This document shows positions 1 through 8,433 of a DNA stretch of 64,000 bases, in pieces (positions within the stretch are counted from its first letter, which is position 1; each line of letters begins with the position of its first letter). Source of the DNA: an uncultured Pseudomonadota bacterium (GTDB taxonomy: Bacteria > Myxococcota_A > UBA796 > SXON01); NCBI GenBank assembly GCA_903875225.1, contig CAIQVJ010000007.1:62001-126000 (forward strand), read 5' to 3'. Below the pieces are notes generated by a model. The model was not told where the DNA came from and made no database searches. It worked only from the letters and a program-made list of their open reading frames with translations. A program made the translations under genes and the position numbers.

Positions 1-55
1 TCGGCAGGAACCGGGCGACGAACCGCAGGTCGGGATGGACGACGTTTGGGCTCAT
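1..55 (-). CDS. N-terminus of a possible alpha/beta hydrolase, cut by the window edge
   Basis: A minus-strand ATG at 55 opens an uninterrupted reading frame that runs off the left edge. It reads MSPNVVHPDLRFVARFLP. A start of the form HPDL-R-xx-ARFLP is common at the N-terminus of alpha/beta hydrolase-3 type esterases, which is the only basis for the suggested family. A GGAG lies just 2 nt before the ATG, closer than usual. Only 18 residues are visible, so both the gene and its family are tentative. Confidence 0.35.
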   Translation of the reverse strand, partial: MSPNVVHPDLRFVARFLP

Positions 56-245
56 GGCTCCGCATGATTCCGCGTCGTCCTGAACCTGGCAAGCGGCCGA
101 CCGCGATGCCCGCCGCAGCGCAGGCGTTCGACCTCTCGACCGTGCCTGATCCCTGCTGCCGTCGCCCAGCGTGGGCCGAGCCCCTCGGTGGCGCGCGACC
201 CCGGTTGGGGCCCGACGTGGAGCCGCGACAGGGTACTCTGTCCCC

Positions 246-2327
246 ATGGTCGCGCTCCTCGCCTTGATCGCCTGCAGCGCCGGAACCGGCAAGCCGGGCC
301 CGGACGCGCGTGACTCCGGCTGCGCCTCGACGCTGTACGCCGATCTCGACGGCGATGGCTACGGGGATCCCGACGCCGCTCGCCCGGGCTGCGAGGACTC
401 CGTCGTGGCGAACGCCGATGACTGCGACGACGCGAACGCGGGCATCCACCCCGGTGCCGACGAGCTCTGCGACGGTCTCGACGACAACTGTGACGGCCTC
501 GTGGACGACAACGACCCCGCGGTCGTCGGCCAGACGTCCTGGTACCCCGACGCCGACGGCGACACCTGGGGCGACTCCGACGCCGCCCCGCGGATCTCCT
601 GCTTCAACGCCGGCACGGACGTCGCCGACAGCTCCGACTGCAACGATGCGGATGCAAGCGTGAACGCGGACGCCGACGAGGTCTGCGACGGCCAGGACGA
701 CGACTGTGACGACCTCGTCGACGACGCCGACCCGGACCTCGTCGGTGACGTCCGCTGGTACCCCGACGGCGACGGCGATGGCTACGGAGACGGAGACGCC
801 GTCGCGGTGATCTCCTGCCTGCCCGTCGACGGATCCGTCGTCGACGACACGGATTGCGACGACCTGGACCCCGACGTGAACCCGGGCGAGGCAGAGGTCT
901 GCAACAACGGCGTCGACGACGACTGCGACGGGGGCTGCGCAAGCTGCCTCGGGTCAGGCTCGCTTTCCGGTGCGGCCGCCGAGTACACGGGGATCGGTTC
1001 CGGCGACTACGCGGGTCAGGCTGTCGCGGGTGCCGGCGACGTGAACGGAGACGGCTACGACGACATGCTGATCGGCGCGATGAACGCCAACGGAGGCACG
1101 GGCCACGCAGCGGGAGCCGCCTACATCGTCCTCGGCGGCGCTGCGCCAACCTCCGGCTCCCTCTCGGGCGCCGGGGCAACCTACGATGGCGAGGGCACGG
1201 AGCAGGCCGGCTACTCGGTTGCCGGGGTCGGGGACGTCGATGGGGATGGCTACGACGACGTGCTCATCGGCGCGAACTACTACGGGGAGGACTCGTCCTA
1301 CGCCAGCGGCGCCAGCTACCTCGTGCTCGGCGGGCCCCACCCCACGTCGTCCGTACTCTCCGCGGCAGGCGTGGCCTACATCGGTCAAGAGAGGGATGCC
1401 TCCGCCGACGCCGTGGCCGGCGCGGGAGACGTGAACGGCGACGGCTTCGCCGACCTGCTGATCGGCGCGCCCGGAAACACCGACGGAGGGCAAGCCTCGG
1501 GCGCGGCCTACCTCGTGCTGGGCGGCCCATCCCCGGCGGGCGGCTCACTCTCCGCCGCGGATGCCGAGTACACGGGACAGGCGTGGCCCGTCCAGGATGA
1601 GGTGGGCGCCGCGGTGGCGGGAGCGGGAGACGTCAACGGAGACGGGCTGGATGACATGCTCATCGGGGCCGCCACGAACAGCGAGGGCGGCGACTTTTCC
1701 GGGGCGGCGTACCTGGTCCTTGGGACAAGGACCCCAAAGGGGACCTCGCTCACCGGCGTCGATGCCGAGTATGTCGGCGAGGCTGCGAGAGACGAAGCTG
1801 GGAGCTCCGTCGCGGGGTCCGGGGACGTCAACGCAGACGGCTACGCGGACTTCCTCATCGGCGCTCCTGGCAACAGCGACGGCTCGCTGGAGGGGGGCGC
1901 TGTCTACCTGCTCCTCGGCGGGCCCGCGCCGGCGTCGGCGTCGCTCTCCTCCGCGGACGCCGAGTACACGGGCAGGGCCGGTGACGATGCGGGCGCGGGC
2001 ACGTCGGTCTCGGGCGCCGGGGACGTCGATGGAGACGGTCACGACGACGTCCTCATCGGTGCCTGTGAGGACAACGAGGCCGGGTTCGACGCTGGGGCTG
2101 CCTACCTCGTGCTCGGCAGCACCACCCCCGCTGGGGAGTCGCTCTCGGTCGCGGATGCCACGTACCTGGGAGCGGCCCCCGCCGACCATGCGGGTTGGTC
2201 GGTCTCGGGCGCGGGGGACGTCGACGCGGACGGGCACGACGACATGCTCATCGGCGCCTACCCCAGCAGCGACGGGGGCAGCCCGGGGTCCGGCGCGGTG
2301 TTCCTGATCCTGGGGGCCGGTCCCTGA
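246..2327 (+). CDS. MopE-repeat / FG-GAP (integrin alpha-like) surface lipoprotein
   Basis: The start is placed at 246 because it yields a compact lipoprotein signal (MVALLALIAC, lipobox LIAC); an in-frame ATG at 171 would only add an arginine-rich stretch. The 693-residue product has about three acidic MopE-type repeats (residues ~20-230: E-x-C-D-G-x-D-D-N-C-D-G followed by WYPDxDGD). It then has seven FG-GAP motifs of the type GDVNGDGYDDMLIGA spaced by 60-70 residues. Seven such blades are what a complete integrin-alpha beta-propeller needs. The Asp-rich loops are known Ca2+ sites in that family. Inferred role: calcium-stabilised cell-surface adhesion or binding protein anchored by lipid. 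The ligand is unknown. Confidence 0.85.
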   Translation: MVALLALIACSAGTGKPGPDARDSGCASTLYADLDGDGYGDPDAARPGCEDSVVANADDCDDANAGIHPGADELCDGLDDNCDGLVDDNDPAVVGQTSWYPDADGDTWGDSDAAPRISCFNAGTDVADSSDCNDADASVNADADEVCDGQDDDCDDLVDDADPDLVGDVRWYPDGDGDGYGDGDAVAVISCLPVDGSVVDDTDCDDLDPDVNPGEAEVCNNGVDDDCDGGCASCLGSGSLSGAAAEYTGIGSGDYAGQAVAGAGDVNGDGYDDMLIGAMNANGGTGHAAGAAYIVLGGAAPTSGSLSGAGATYDGEGTEQAGYSVAGVGDVDGDGYDDVLIGANYYGEDSSYASGASYLVLGGPHPTSSVLSAAGVAYIGQERDASADAVAGAGDVNGDGFADLLIGAPGNTDGGQASGAAYLVLGGPSPAGGSLSAADAEYTGQAWPVQDEVGAAVAGAGDVNGDGLDDMLIGAATNSEGGDFSGAAYLVLGTRTPKGTSLTGVDAEYVGEAARDEAGSSVAGSGDVNADGYADFLIGAPGNSDGSLEGGAVYLLLGGPAPASASLSSADAEYTGRAGDDAGAGTSVSGAGDVDGDGHDDVLIGACEDNEAGFDAGAAYLVLGSTTPAGESLSVADATYLGAAPADHAGWSVSGAGDVDADGHDDMLIGAYPSSDGGSPGSGAVFLILGAGP

Positions 2328-2448
2328 GGTGAACGGGCACCGCGGCCACTTCGGGAGCAGGCGGTGGTCTACGGGTCGAACGGCAGCGGGTCGGGCTCGC
2401 CACGGTCCGTACAAAGCTCGCCGCACACCTGGTGGTCCGTCTCCGAAC

Positions 2449-3099
2449 TCAGGGCGTGGTCGGCGACTCGAATTGGAGCATGTACCGGGCCCAGCTGGAC
2501 GTCTCGGTGGACCCCTGCCATCCCACGCTGCCGGTGACGAGCGTGCCGCCATCCACGATGTCAGCCTGCGCGAACGCCTCCTCGATCCCACGCTCCTCCA
2601 CGGTCGGCAAGCCGCTCGCGTCTGCGGGGGCGACAGACGAGTCCAGGGACACGAAGTCGAGGAGACTTCCATCGTTCGCGGACACCGTGCCCGCCTCGGA
2701 GTAGTCGATGGCCCCGTCGTCGCTGCTCACGGACAGGGTGATCGGCACGCTCAGGGTGTTGCGGCAGATGATCGCCATGTCGTACGACGTCTCGCCCCAC
2801 AGCATGCCGTTGGGGACCCGGGTCGTGACGATCTCCGTCTCGGTGAAGGTGGCCTCCCCGTCGCCGCGCACGCCGTCCAGCGTTGCGGTCACCGCGGTGC
2901 CATCCTCGAGGGTGCCCGGGACCGTGCGCAGACCCGCCCCGACGGAGAGCAGGTCCGCCGCAGAGAACCCGAGCGCGGAGACCTCGTCGTCGCCGAGGTT
3001 CGTGGTGGAGGTCGTCTGGCAGTCCTTGGAGAGGGTGACGCCGCAACCGGGGAGCAGGAGGAGCACCAGGGGCGGGAGGACGAGGGCGGGAGCGCGCAT
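2449..3099 (-). CDS. Lipoprotein of unknown function
   Basis: A 216-residue protein with a clear lipoprotein signal (hydrophobic LVLPPLVLLLLPGC, lipobox LLPGC, Cys at about 19). The ATG at 3099 is preceded on the minus strand by AAGGA at 11-15 nt, a good ribosome site. The mature part is Thr/Ser/Asp-rich with beta-strand-like alternation and two further cysteines (SKDC, IICR) that could form a disulfide. I do not recognise a domain. It is transcribed towards the FG-GAP lipoprotein gene, so the two converge. Probably envelope-located. Confidence 0.75.
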   Translation of the reverse strand: MRAPALVLPPLVLLLLPGCGVTLSKDCQTTSTTNLGDDEVSALGFSAADLLSVGAGLRTVPGTLEDGTAVTATLDGVRGDGEATFTETEIVTTRVPNGMLWGETSYDMAIICRNTLSVPITLSVSSDDGAIDYSEAGTVSANDGSLLDFVSLDSSVAPADASGLPTVEERGIEEAFAQADIVDGGTLVTGSVGWQGSTETSSWARYMLQFESPTTP

Positions 3100-3197
3100 G
3101 GTGGCTTGATCCTTCTGAGAACCTTAGCACAGAGCGTTCCAGGGCCCCGCGTGGCTCTTCGTGACCCGCGGCGCCAGCAGACGAGCGGGCGCCCGGC

Positions 3198-4448
3198 TCA
3201 GTCGCCAGTCCCCGCCACCTCCGCCATCGCCCCGTCCACCAGCCGGAAGAACGCCCGGAGCGCCTCCTCGAGGTGCGGCTCGGGCGTGTCCTCCTCCTTG
3301 CAGTGCGAGAGCCCGCGCGCCGAGGACGCGAACATCATCACCGTGGGGACGATGCGCGCCATCTCCGATGCGTCGTGCAGGGGACCGGAGGGAAGGGTGG
3401 GCGCGTGGCCGGTCTCCGCCAGCACGGCCGCCTCGCAGAGCGCGAGCAGCCGGGGGTCGAAGGGGCGCGGGTCGATGCGCAACAGCGGGGTCCACTCGAC
3501 GGTGACGTCGTTCCTACGGGCAGCAGATGCAACGGCCTCCCTCGCCTCCTGGTGGATCCTCGCGAGCACGCCCGCGTCCAGCGCGCGCTGGTCGAGCGAG
3601 ATCTCGCAGACCCCGGGCACGGCGGTGACGATCCGCGGCTCGACCTCGACCACGCCGACCGTGCAGACGACCCCGCCACCCGGCCGGGAGTGCGCCACAG
3701 CGATGTCGCGGAACCGCAGGGCGGCCTCGGCCGCCGCGAGGAAGGCGTCGCGGCGCATCGGGATCGGCGTCGACCCGGAGTGTGCCGCCTGCCCGCAGAA
3801 GCGGATCCGGTGACGCTCGACGCCGACCGTCCCGAGCACCACCGCTGTGGATCGACCGAGCGACTCCAGGACGGGTCCCTGTTCGATGTGGAGCTCGAGG
3901 TAGGCCCGGGGCGCGAGGGCAACGAGCCGCGCGTGCGCGTCGAGCACCCGCTCCAGCTCCACGCCGTTCTCGCGCAGCGCATCCACGAGCGCCGTTCCCT
4001 GCCGATCACGCAGCGTCCGAACGTCGGCGAGATCGAGCGTCCCGCACGCCGCCGCCGAGCCGAAGAGGCTGCGACCGAAGCGCGCACCCTCCTCGTCCGC
4101 CCAGTCCACGGCCACCAGGGTCGCCGCCGGGCGCGAAGCCGCATGGTCCCGGAGCAGCTCCAGCGCCGTCACGACGCCGAGGCAGCCGTCGAGCCAGCCG
4201 CCGTTCGGGACCGAGTCGATGTGGCTCCCCACGACCACCACGCGGTCCGAGGCCCCCGGGAGCGTCACCCAGCGGTTGCCGGCGGCGTCGGTCTCCACGT
4301 CGAGCCCGAGCTTCCCGACCTCTTCGGCGAACCACGCCCGCGCTGCGCGCCAGGTGGGACCCCACGCGACGCGCTGTGCGCCGTCCCTGGTGGAGGTCCG
4401 CTGTGCCAGCTCCCGAAGATCCGCGATCACCCGCCTTGCGTCAGCCAC
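3198..4448 (-). CDS. M20-family amidohydrolase (allantoate / N-carbamoyl amino acid hydrolase type)
   Basis: A 416-residue cytosolic enzyme of the AllC/HyuC group. Visible family signatures are the metal-binding stretch VVVGSHIDSVPNGGWLDG (His, then Asp), the acidic pair in WADEEGARFG, and HIEQGPVLE. Length is normal (about 410). These enzymes hydrolyse N-carbamoyl or ureido groups (allantoate, N-carbamoyl-L-amino acids, beta-ureidopropionate) using two divalent metals; the exact substrate cannot be read from the sequence. The start is a GTG at 4448 with AGGTGAG 2 nt upstream. It is divergent from ftcD across a 92-bp gap. Together with the molybdenum hydroxylase subunits at 9.4 kb this hints at purine or ureide breakdown. 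Confidence 0.85.
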   Translation of the reverse strand: MADARRVIADLRELAQRTSTRDGAQRVAWGPTWRAARAWFAEEVGKLGLDVETDAAGNRWVTLPGASDRVVVVGSHIDSVPNGGWLDGCLGVVTALELLRDHAASRPAATLVAVDWADEEGARFGRSLFGSAAACGTLDLADVRTLRDRQGTALVDALRENGVELERVLDAHARLVALAPRAYLELHIEQGPVLESLGRSTAVVLGTVGVERHRIRFCGQAAHSGSTPIPMRRDAFLAAAEAALRFRDIAVAHSRPGGGVVCTVGVVEVEPRIVTAVPGVCEISLDQRALDAGVLARIHQEAREAVASAARRNDVTVEWTPLLRIDPRPFDPRLLALCEAAVLAETGHAPTLPSGPLHDASEMARIVPTVMMFASSARGLSHCKEEDTPEPHLEEALRAFFRLVDGAMAEVAGTGD

Positions 4449-4540
4449 AACTCACCTCGCCGATGGAGGGGCTCCTAACGCCCGGCCGGCGCGACGGGTG
4501 ACCAGCCGCGATAAGCGCCCCACCTCCCCGAGCCGCCGCC

Positions 4541-6229
4541 ATGCCCACCCCGCTCATCGAGTGCGTCCCGAACATCAGCGAGGGGCGCGACCCCGCCATC
4601 ATCAAGCAGATCGTCGACCAGATCGGCACCGTCGACGGCGTCTGGCTGCTCGACGTGGACGCCGGCAAGGCGACCAACCGCACCGTGATCACCTTCGTCG
4701 GGCCGCCCGAGGCCGTGATCGAGGCCGCCGTGCGGCTCGCGAGGAAGGCTGCCGAGCTCATCGACATGCGCCGCCACACGGGTGAGCACCCGCGCTTCGG
4801 CGCGCTGGACGTCTGCCCGCTCGTCCCGGTCTCCGACATCACGATGGAAGAGACCGTCGAGTGGGCGCGAAAGCTCGGAGCGCGGCTCGCGGACGAGGCT
4901 GGCCTCACCGTCTACTGCTACGAGCGCGCGGCGCTCACCGAGGCCCGTCGCAACCTCGCCGACGTCCGCGAGGGCGAGTACGAGGGCCTCGCAGCCCGGC
5001 TGGCGCGCCCCGAACGGCAGCCCGACTTCGGCCCAGCGACGTTCAACCCAAGGAGCGGGGCGACGGCCGTGGGCGCCCGCGACTTCCTCGTCGCCTACAA
5101 CGTGAACCTCAACACGACCTCCACGCGCCGGGCGAACGCGGTCGCCTTCGACATCCGGGAGAAAGGCCGGGAGCTGCGCGACCCGGTCACCTACAAGATC
5201 CTCCCCGGCCCGGACGGCCAGCCCGTCTGGGTTCCCGGCTCGCTCAAGGCGGTCAAGGCCATCGGTTGGTTCATCGAGGAGTTCGGCGTCGCCCAGGTGT
5301 CCATCAACCTCACGGACATCTCGGTAACCCCGTTGCACGCAGTGTTTGACGAGTGTGTCGAAAAGGCGGGAGCGCGCGGCGTGCGGGTGACCGGCTCCGA
5401 GCTGGTGGGGCTCGTCCCGCTGCGCTCCATGCTGGACGCAGGCCGATACTTCCTGCGGAAGCAGCAGCGCTCCACGGGCGTCGCGGACTCCGAGCTCATC
5501 AAGATCGCCGTGAAGTCCCTCGGGCTCAACGATCTCTACCCCTTCAAGCCCGAGGAGAAGATCGTCGAGTATGCCCTGGCGGCCCGCCGAGGGAAGGCGA
5601 AGCGGCTCGTGGACCTGTCTCTCGAGCGGTTCGTGGAGGAGACGGCGTCCGAGTCACCCGCGCCCGGCGGGGGGTCGATCGCCGCCGCGATGGGCGCCAT
5701 GGGGGCGAGCCTCGCGACGATGGTCGCGAACCTGTCGTCGCACAAGCGGGGATGGGACGCGCGGTGGGAGGAGTTCTCCAGTTGGGCCGAGCGGGGCAAG
5801 GCGCACCAGGAGCGCCTGCTCGCGCTCGTGGACGAGGACACCGCCGCCTTCAACGCGATCCTGGCCGCCCGGGGACTGCCTCGCTCGACCGAAGCCGAGA
5901 AGGCGATCCGCAAGGAGGCGAGCCGCGCGGCCACCCGCTACGCCATCGAGATCCCGCTGCGGGTGATGGAGGAGTCACTCGCGGCGATGGACGTGGTTCG
6001 GGCGATGGCCGAGCAGGGCAACCCCAACTCGGTCTCGGATGCCGGCGTGGGAGCGCTCGCCACCCGCGCGGGCGTCGCCGGTGCGTACCTGAACGTGCGC
6101 ATCAACTGCGCGGGCTTCGACGACACGGCCTTCGTCGCGCAGGTGCGAGCACGTGCGGCGGAGCTGGACGCCCGGGCTGCAGTGTTGGAGCAGGAGATCC
6201 TCCGGGTGGTGGAGGGGAAGATCGGGTAG
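4541..6229 (+). CDS. ftcD: Bifunctional glutamate formimidoyltransferase / formimidoyl-THF cyclodeaminase
   Basis: The 562-residue protein joins both FTCD activities. The N-terminal transferase (residues ~1-320) has the expected N-terminal PLIECVPNISEGR and the segment RRHTGEHPRFGALDVCPLVP, whose His (about residue 79) matches the catalytic histidine of characterised FTCD. The cyclodeaminase (from ~350) shows SPAPGGGSIAAAMGAMGASL. It moves the formimino group of formiminoglutamate to tetrahydrofolate, then releases ammonia to give methenyl-THF, as in histidine degradation. Many bacteria carry the two parts separately, so the fused form is notable. No hut genes adjoin. The partner across the divergent promoter is an amidohydrolase, so a purine or ureide source of formimino groups is possible. 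Confidence 0.95.
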   Translation: MPTPLIECVPNISEGRDPAIIKQIVDQIGTVDGVWLLDVDAGKATNRTVITFVGPPEAVIEAAVRLARKAAELIDMRRHTGEHPRFGALDVCPLVPVSDITMEETVEWARKLGARLADEAGLTVYCYERAALTEARRNLADVREGEYEGLAARLARPERQPDFGPATFNPRSGATAVGARDFLVAYNVNLNTTSTRRANAVAFDIREKGRELRDPVTYKILPGPDGQPVWVPGSLKAVKAIGWFIEEFGVAQVSINLTDISVTPLHAVFDECVEKAGARGVRVTGSELVGLVPLRSMLDAGRYFLRKQQRSTGVADSELIKIAVKSLGLNDLYPFKPEEKIVEYALAARRGKAKRLVDLSLERFVEETASESPAPGGGSIAAAMGAMGASLATMVANLSSHKRGWDARWEEFSSWAERGKAHQERLLALVDEDTAAFNAILAARGLPRSTEAEKAIRKEASRAATRYAIEIPLRVMEESLAAMDVVRAMAEQGNPNSVSDAGVGALATRAGVAGAYLNVRINCAGFDDTAFVAQVRARAAELDARAAVLEQEILRVVEGKIG

Positions 6230-6244
6230 GGGCGGCCAGGCGCG

Positions 6245-6973
6245 TTGCAGGACCGCGATCCGGTCATACTCGCCGCCCCGGGGCGCAGGTCCGCTCCCCG
6301 CCGACCCGCTGGCGGACGCGTGCGCGTCGTGCGCTACACCCCCCGGACCTCGACCCTACGCCGCTGCGGGCGGCCCGATCGTCCGCAAAAGTCGACCCAC
6401 CACCGGCGTTGGTTCCTGTTTGCCGATGAAGCTGGGCTCGATCGCTATCAGGGCTGTGGCAGTGACGAATGGGGAGGTGGGTTCGGAGTCTACACTTCCG
6501 ACCACCTCGGGCCAGCTACCCTCATCCTGCGCAACTCCACCATCGGCCCCCAGGGCTACGCGGCAGTCTGGATCGATGGACCAGGAGTCTTCGACATCGA
6601 GGGGAACACGCTCTCTGCCAGCGCGGGCGTTCTGCAGGGGAGCGCGATCCTCCACGGCAACGCCGTCTTTGCCGAGAACGGCGTGACCGCGTGGGACGGA
6701 GCGACCGGGCTCGTCCTTGCCGACGACTCCTTCGCCGGAAGCGCCCAGATCGCCGTACTGCTCGACGCATCGTCGGCGACGCTCGACGGCAACGGCTGGT
6801 CCGGAGACGGCTGCGACGTCTGGCAGCAACGGTGCGCCGCTGTCCTGCCGTTGGGAGAGCAGGAGCCCGACTGGGATGAGCGCTGGGAGATCTGCCCAGT
6901 CGGCAACGTACTGACCGCCTACGATCTTGCGTTCAGCACCCTGTACCTTCCGACCTCGGAAACGGCGGAGTGA
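6245..6973 (+). pseudogene. Fragment of a right-handed beta-helix protein
   Basis: The frame is open from a TTG at 6245 but the first ~55 codons are Arg/Pro-rich and look non-coding. From about 6415 the translation becomes protein-like: ladder-type repeats such as LILRNSTIGP, FDIEGNTLSAS, AILHGNAVFAENG and ATLDGNGWSGDG resemble rungs of parallel beta-helix (pectate-lyase-like) surface proteins. There is no signal peptide and no convincing start, and only 4-5 rungs remain, so this is probably the 3' remnant of a larger secreted protein. It lies in a stretch of broken genes ending at tRNA-Pro. Confidence 0.5.
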
Positions 6974-7092
6974 GGCGCCCCGTCCGTGGCCGGTGGTGGA
7001 GACGCGGGCGTATGGGGCGGCTCGGGGCACCGGGCACACCCCCGCAGCTCCGCCTGCAACGCCCGCAGCCGCTCGCCGACCTCCGCGCTCAT
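6919..7092 (-). pseudogene. Short coupled ORF, possibly the truncated start of a uracil-DNA-glycosylase-like gene
   Basis: This 57-codon frame begins with an ATG that overlaps the stop of the NAD(P)-binding gene (ATGA at 7089-7092), the layout of a translationally coupled second cistron. Its first ~25 residues, LRALQAELRGCARCPEPP, resemble the N-terminal Cys-x-x-Cys-Pro segment of [4Fe-4S] family-4/5 uracil-DNA glycosylases. Afterwards the sequence turns into low-complexity Pro/Ala/Ser and stops while running over the beta-helix fragment on the other strand. I read it as the surviving 5' end of a deleted gene. The family suggestion is weak. Confidence 0.35.
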
Positions 7093-7733
7093 CCGCCGAT
7101 CTGCACGGCCTTGCCCACCCAGGCGTCCGAATCTGCGGCGGTGACCAGGAAATCCGCCACGTCCGCCCGGGAGATCGAGCCGGGGACGGGGGAGATCTCC
7201 GCCCGCTTGACGTAGCGGCCGCGCGCCGGCCCATTCGTGAGGCGACCGGGGCGCGCGATGACCCACTCCAGGTCGGATGCCCGCGTCAGGGCCTCCTGCC
7301 GCTCGTGATCCTGGGACGGCAGCTTCAGGAGGCCGTCGATCATCACGGTCCGGATGAACCAGCCCTGCAGCACGCGGCTTTCCCCTGTCCCGAGCGAGCT
7401 GAGCACGACCAGCCGCGGCACCCCGTGGCGCTTCATCGCCTCGACCACGAGCGCGGTGCCCGCCGAGAAGTACGTCGGGTTCTCCTTGAACCCCGCGAGC
7501 GACGAGGGCGCCGCGGTGATGATCACGGCGTCGTGCCCCACCACCGCGGCATCCACGGCGGCGGCATCGTGAAAGCTCCCCGCTCGCCTCGTGAGCGACG
7601 CATGCTCGATCGTGAGCTTCTGGGGGCTGCGCGAGAACGCGGTGACCTGGTGGCCGCGCGCCAGCGCGGCCGAGACCGTGAGCGCACCGGTGCCCTGGGA
7701 GGCACCGACCACGAGCAGGCGGAGGGAGGGCAT
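7089..7733 (-). CDS. NAD(P)-binding atypical short-chain reductase (NmrA/SDR-like)
   Basis: The 214-residue protein starts LRLLVVGASQGTGALTV, a Rossmann dinucleotide-binding loop of the G-x-x-G-x-x-G type (residues ~9-17). It continues with features of the atypical SDR group: VVLSSLGTG, a DHERQEALTRAS segment and WVIARPGRLTNGP. Members bind NADP(H) and act as reductases or as redox-sensing regulators; the substrate is not predictable. The ATG at 7733 is the natural start. The downstream cistron overlaps its stop codon. It is the only intact gene in the decayed 6.2-8.2 kb stretch. Confidence 0.8.
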   Translation of the reverse strand: MPSLRLLVVGASQGTGALTVSAALARGHQVTAFSRSPQKLTIEHASLTRRAGSFHDAAAVDAAVVGHDAVIITAAPSSLAGFKENPTYFSAGTALVVEAMKRHGVPRLVVLSSLGTGESRVLQGWFIRTVMIDGLLKLPSQDHERQEALTRASDLEWVIARPGRLTNGPARGRYVKRAEISPVPGSISRADVADFLVTAADSDAWVGKAVQIGG

Positions 7734-7810
7734 GTGTCGTCCGGGGGAGGCGCTGGTAACTCACCTTCCCCCCGATCGACAGACCACTTGGTAGGTAGAC
7801 CACCAGGGAG

Positions 7811-7932
7811 AGTCCCATGTCACGAATGCGGAAGACGTACCCGTTCACGCCCAGGCTCGACGCCACGCGCGCCACGCCCATCCCGTCCTCTGGTACCAGC
7901 CGGACGGCCTCGGCGTTGAACTCCGATCCGTG
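7811..7932 (-). mobile_element. IS3-family OrfA-like remnant (helix-turn-helix part)
   Basis: Translated on the minus strand this 40-codon piece contains SEFNAEAVRLVPEDGMGVAR followed by VASSLGVNGYVFRI. That matches the N-terminal helix-turn-helix of IS3-type transposase OrfA (consensus S-x-E-F-K-x-E-A-V-R-L-V ... V-A-x-x-L-G-V). No start codon, no downstream OrfB and no terminal inverted repeats are visible, so it is a relic. Confidence 0.5.
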
Positions 7933-8063
7933 CGCTGGTGGGGGACTGGGCCCGCAGGGCCGACGAGGCGGCGCTGGCGGGGACGCCCGCGGCGACGACG
8001 GTCGCCTCGATGGCCGACGAACTCGCGCGCCTGCGCAGGGAGAACGCTGTCCTTCGCGCCCTG
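7932..8063 (+). mobile_element. Possible IS3-family OrfA remnant (coiled-coil part), opposite orientation
   Basis: Plus-strand translation from 7932 gives RALVGDWARRADEAALAG, then MADELARLRRENAVLR from 8010. The second part has the spacing of the OrfA leucine zipper (E-L-x-R-L-R-R-E-N-x-x-L-R), and a W-x-R-x-A segment precedes it as in real OrfA. It abuts the helix-turn-helix piece but lies on the other strand, so an inversion broke the element, or one half is a chance resemblance in GC-rich DNA. Confidence 0.3.
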
Positions 8064-8196
8064 AGGGGATTCGAACCAAGAAACGCAGCCAGAACCTCGC
8101 CCCGACCGGCCGCCTGACGTCGCGCCTGTCGCCATCGAACCCCGAAAACCAGGAAAACCCGCCGAATCTCACGATTCTGACGGGCCTTCGTGTCAC

Positions 8197-8274
8197 TGGT
8201 CGGGGTGGCGGGATTCGAACCCACGACCTCTTGCTCCCGAAGCAAGCGCTCTAGCCAGGCTGAGCTACACCCCG
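8197..8274 (-). tRNA. proM: tRNA-Pro (anticodon CGG)
   Basis: The minus strand folds as a complete tRNA. The acceptor stem CGGGGTG pairs with CACCCCG, discriminator A and an encoded CCA end at 8197. The D-arm contains AGCTCAG, the anticodon stem CTTGC/GCAAG encloses the loop TTCGGGA, and the T-arm is GTGGGTTCGAATCCCGC. The anticodon CGG reads the proline codon CCG, heavily used in this GC-rich DNA. The C1-G72 pair is typical of bacterial proline tRNAs. The symbol follows the E. coli name for tRNA-Pro(CGG). Confidence 0.95.
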
Positions 8275-8283
8275 AACGCGCCG

Positions 8284-8312
8284 CCATTAGCCCCTCTTCT
8301 CCCGATCGTCAA
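8284..8312 (-). promoter_or_regulatory. Predicted sigma-70-type promoter of tRNA-Pro
   Basis: On the minus strand TTGACG (8307-8312) and TAATGG (8284-8289) are separated by exactly 17 bp and sit 10 bp before the first tRNA base, the position expected for a housekeeping promoter. It is a useful reference for what -10 elements look like in this genome. Confidence 0.55.
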
Positions 8313-8364
8313 GCCGGGATGCGCAGCCGACCGTGACCGCAGTGAGCCGACATCGCGTGGACGC

Positions 8365-8393
8365 TTGCGGCCGGCGATCTTCAAGTGTATATC
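8365..8393 (+). promoter_or_regulatory. Predicted promoter of the MopE-like lipoprotein gene
   Basis: TTGCGG (8365-8370) and TATATC (8388-8393) are spaced by 17 bp. Transcription would begin near 8400, leaving a leader of about 34 nt that contains the ribosome site GGAG at 8425-8428. The same -35 hexamer TTGCGG recurs in front of the tetR operon. Confidence 0.5.
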
Positions 8394-8433
8394 GGAGAAG
8401 TTGATTGCGCCGCGAGAGCGGCATGGAGACTAC

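Larger units (their letters stand above)
7734..8196. other. Gene-poor stretch holding IS3-like remnants and a tRNA T-arm-like sequence
   Basis: No intact gene is supported in this ~460-bp stretch between the NAD(P)-binding gene and tRNA-Pro. It holds two oppositely oriented pieces resembling an IS3 OrfA, meeting at 7932, and at 8066-8077 a 12-nt copy (GGGATTCGAACC) of the T-arm of the neighbouring tRNA gene. The rest (7734-7810 and 8097-8196) shows no recognisable signal. Confidence 0.6.

Noticed and set aside
46..267. Plus-strand frame at the left edge
   Set aside because: Pro/Arg-rich shadow composition and overlap with the lipoprotein start at 246; no supporting signal.
2329..3813. Long plus-strand frame opposite the lipoprotein and amidohydrolase genes
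   Set aside because: Antisense shadow: composition is Arg/Gly-rich and the minus-strand genes have signal peptide and metal-binding motifs.
8066..8077. Second tRNA gene suggested by GGGATTCGAACC
   Set aside because: Only the T-loop-like 12-mer is present; flanking bases do not form a T-stem, anticodon arm or acceptor stem.
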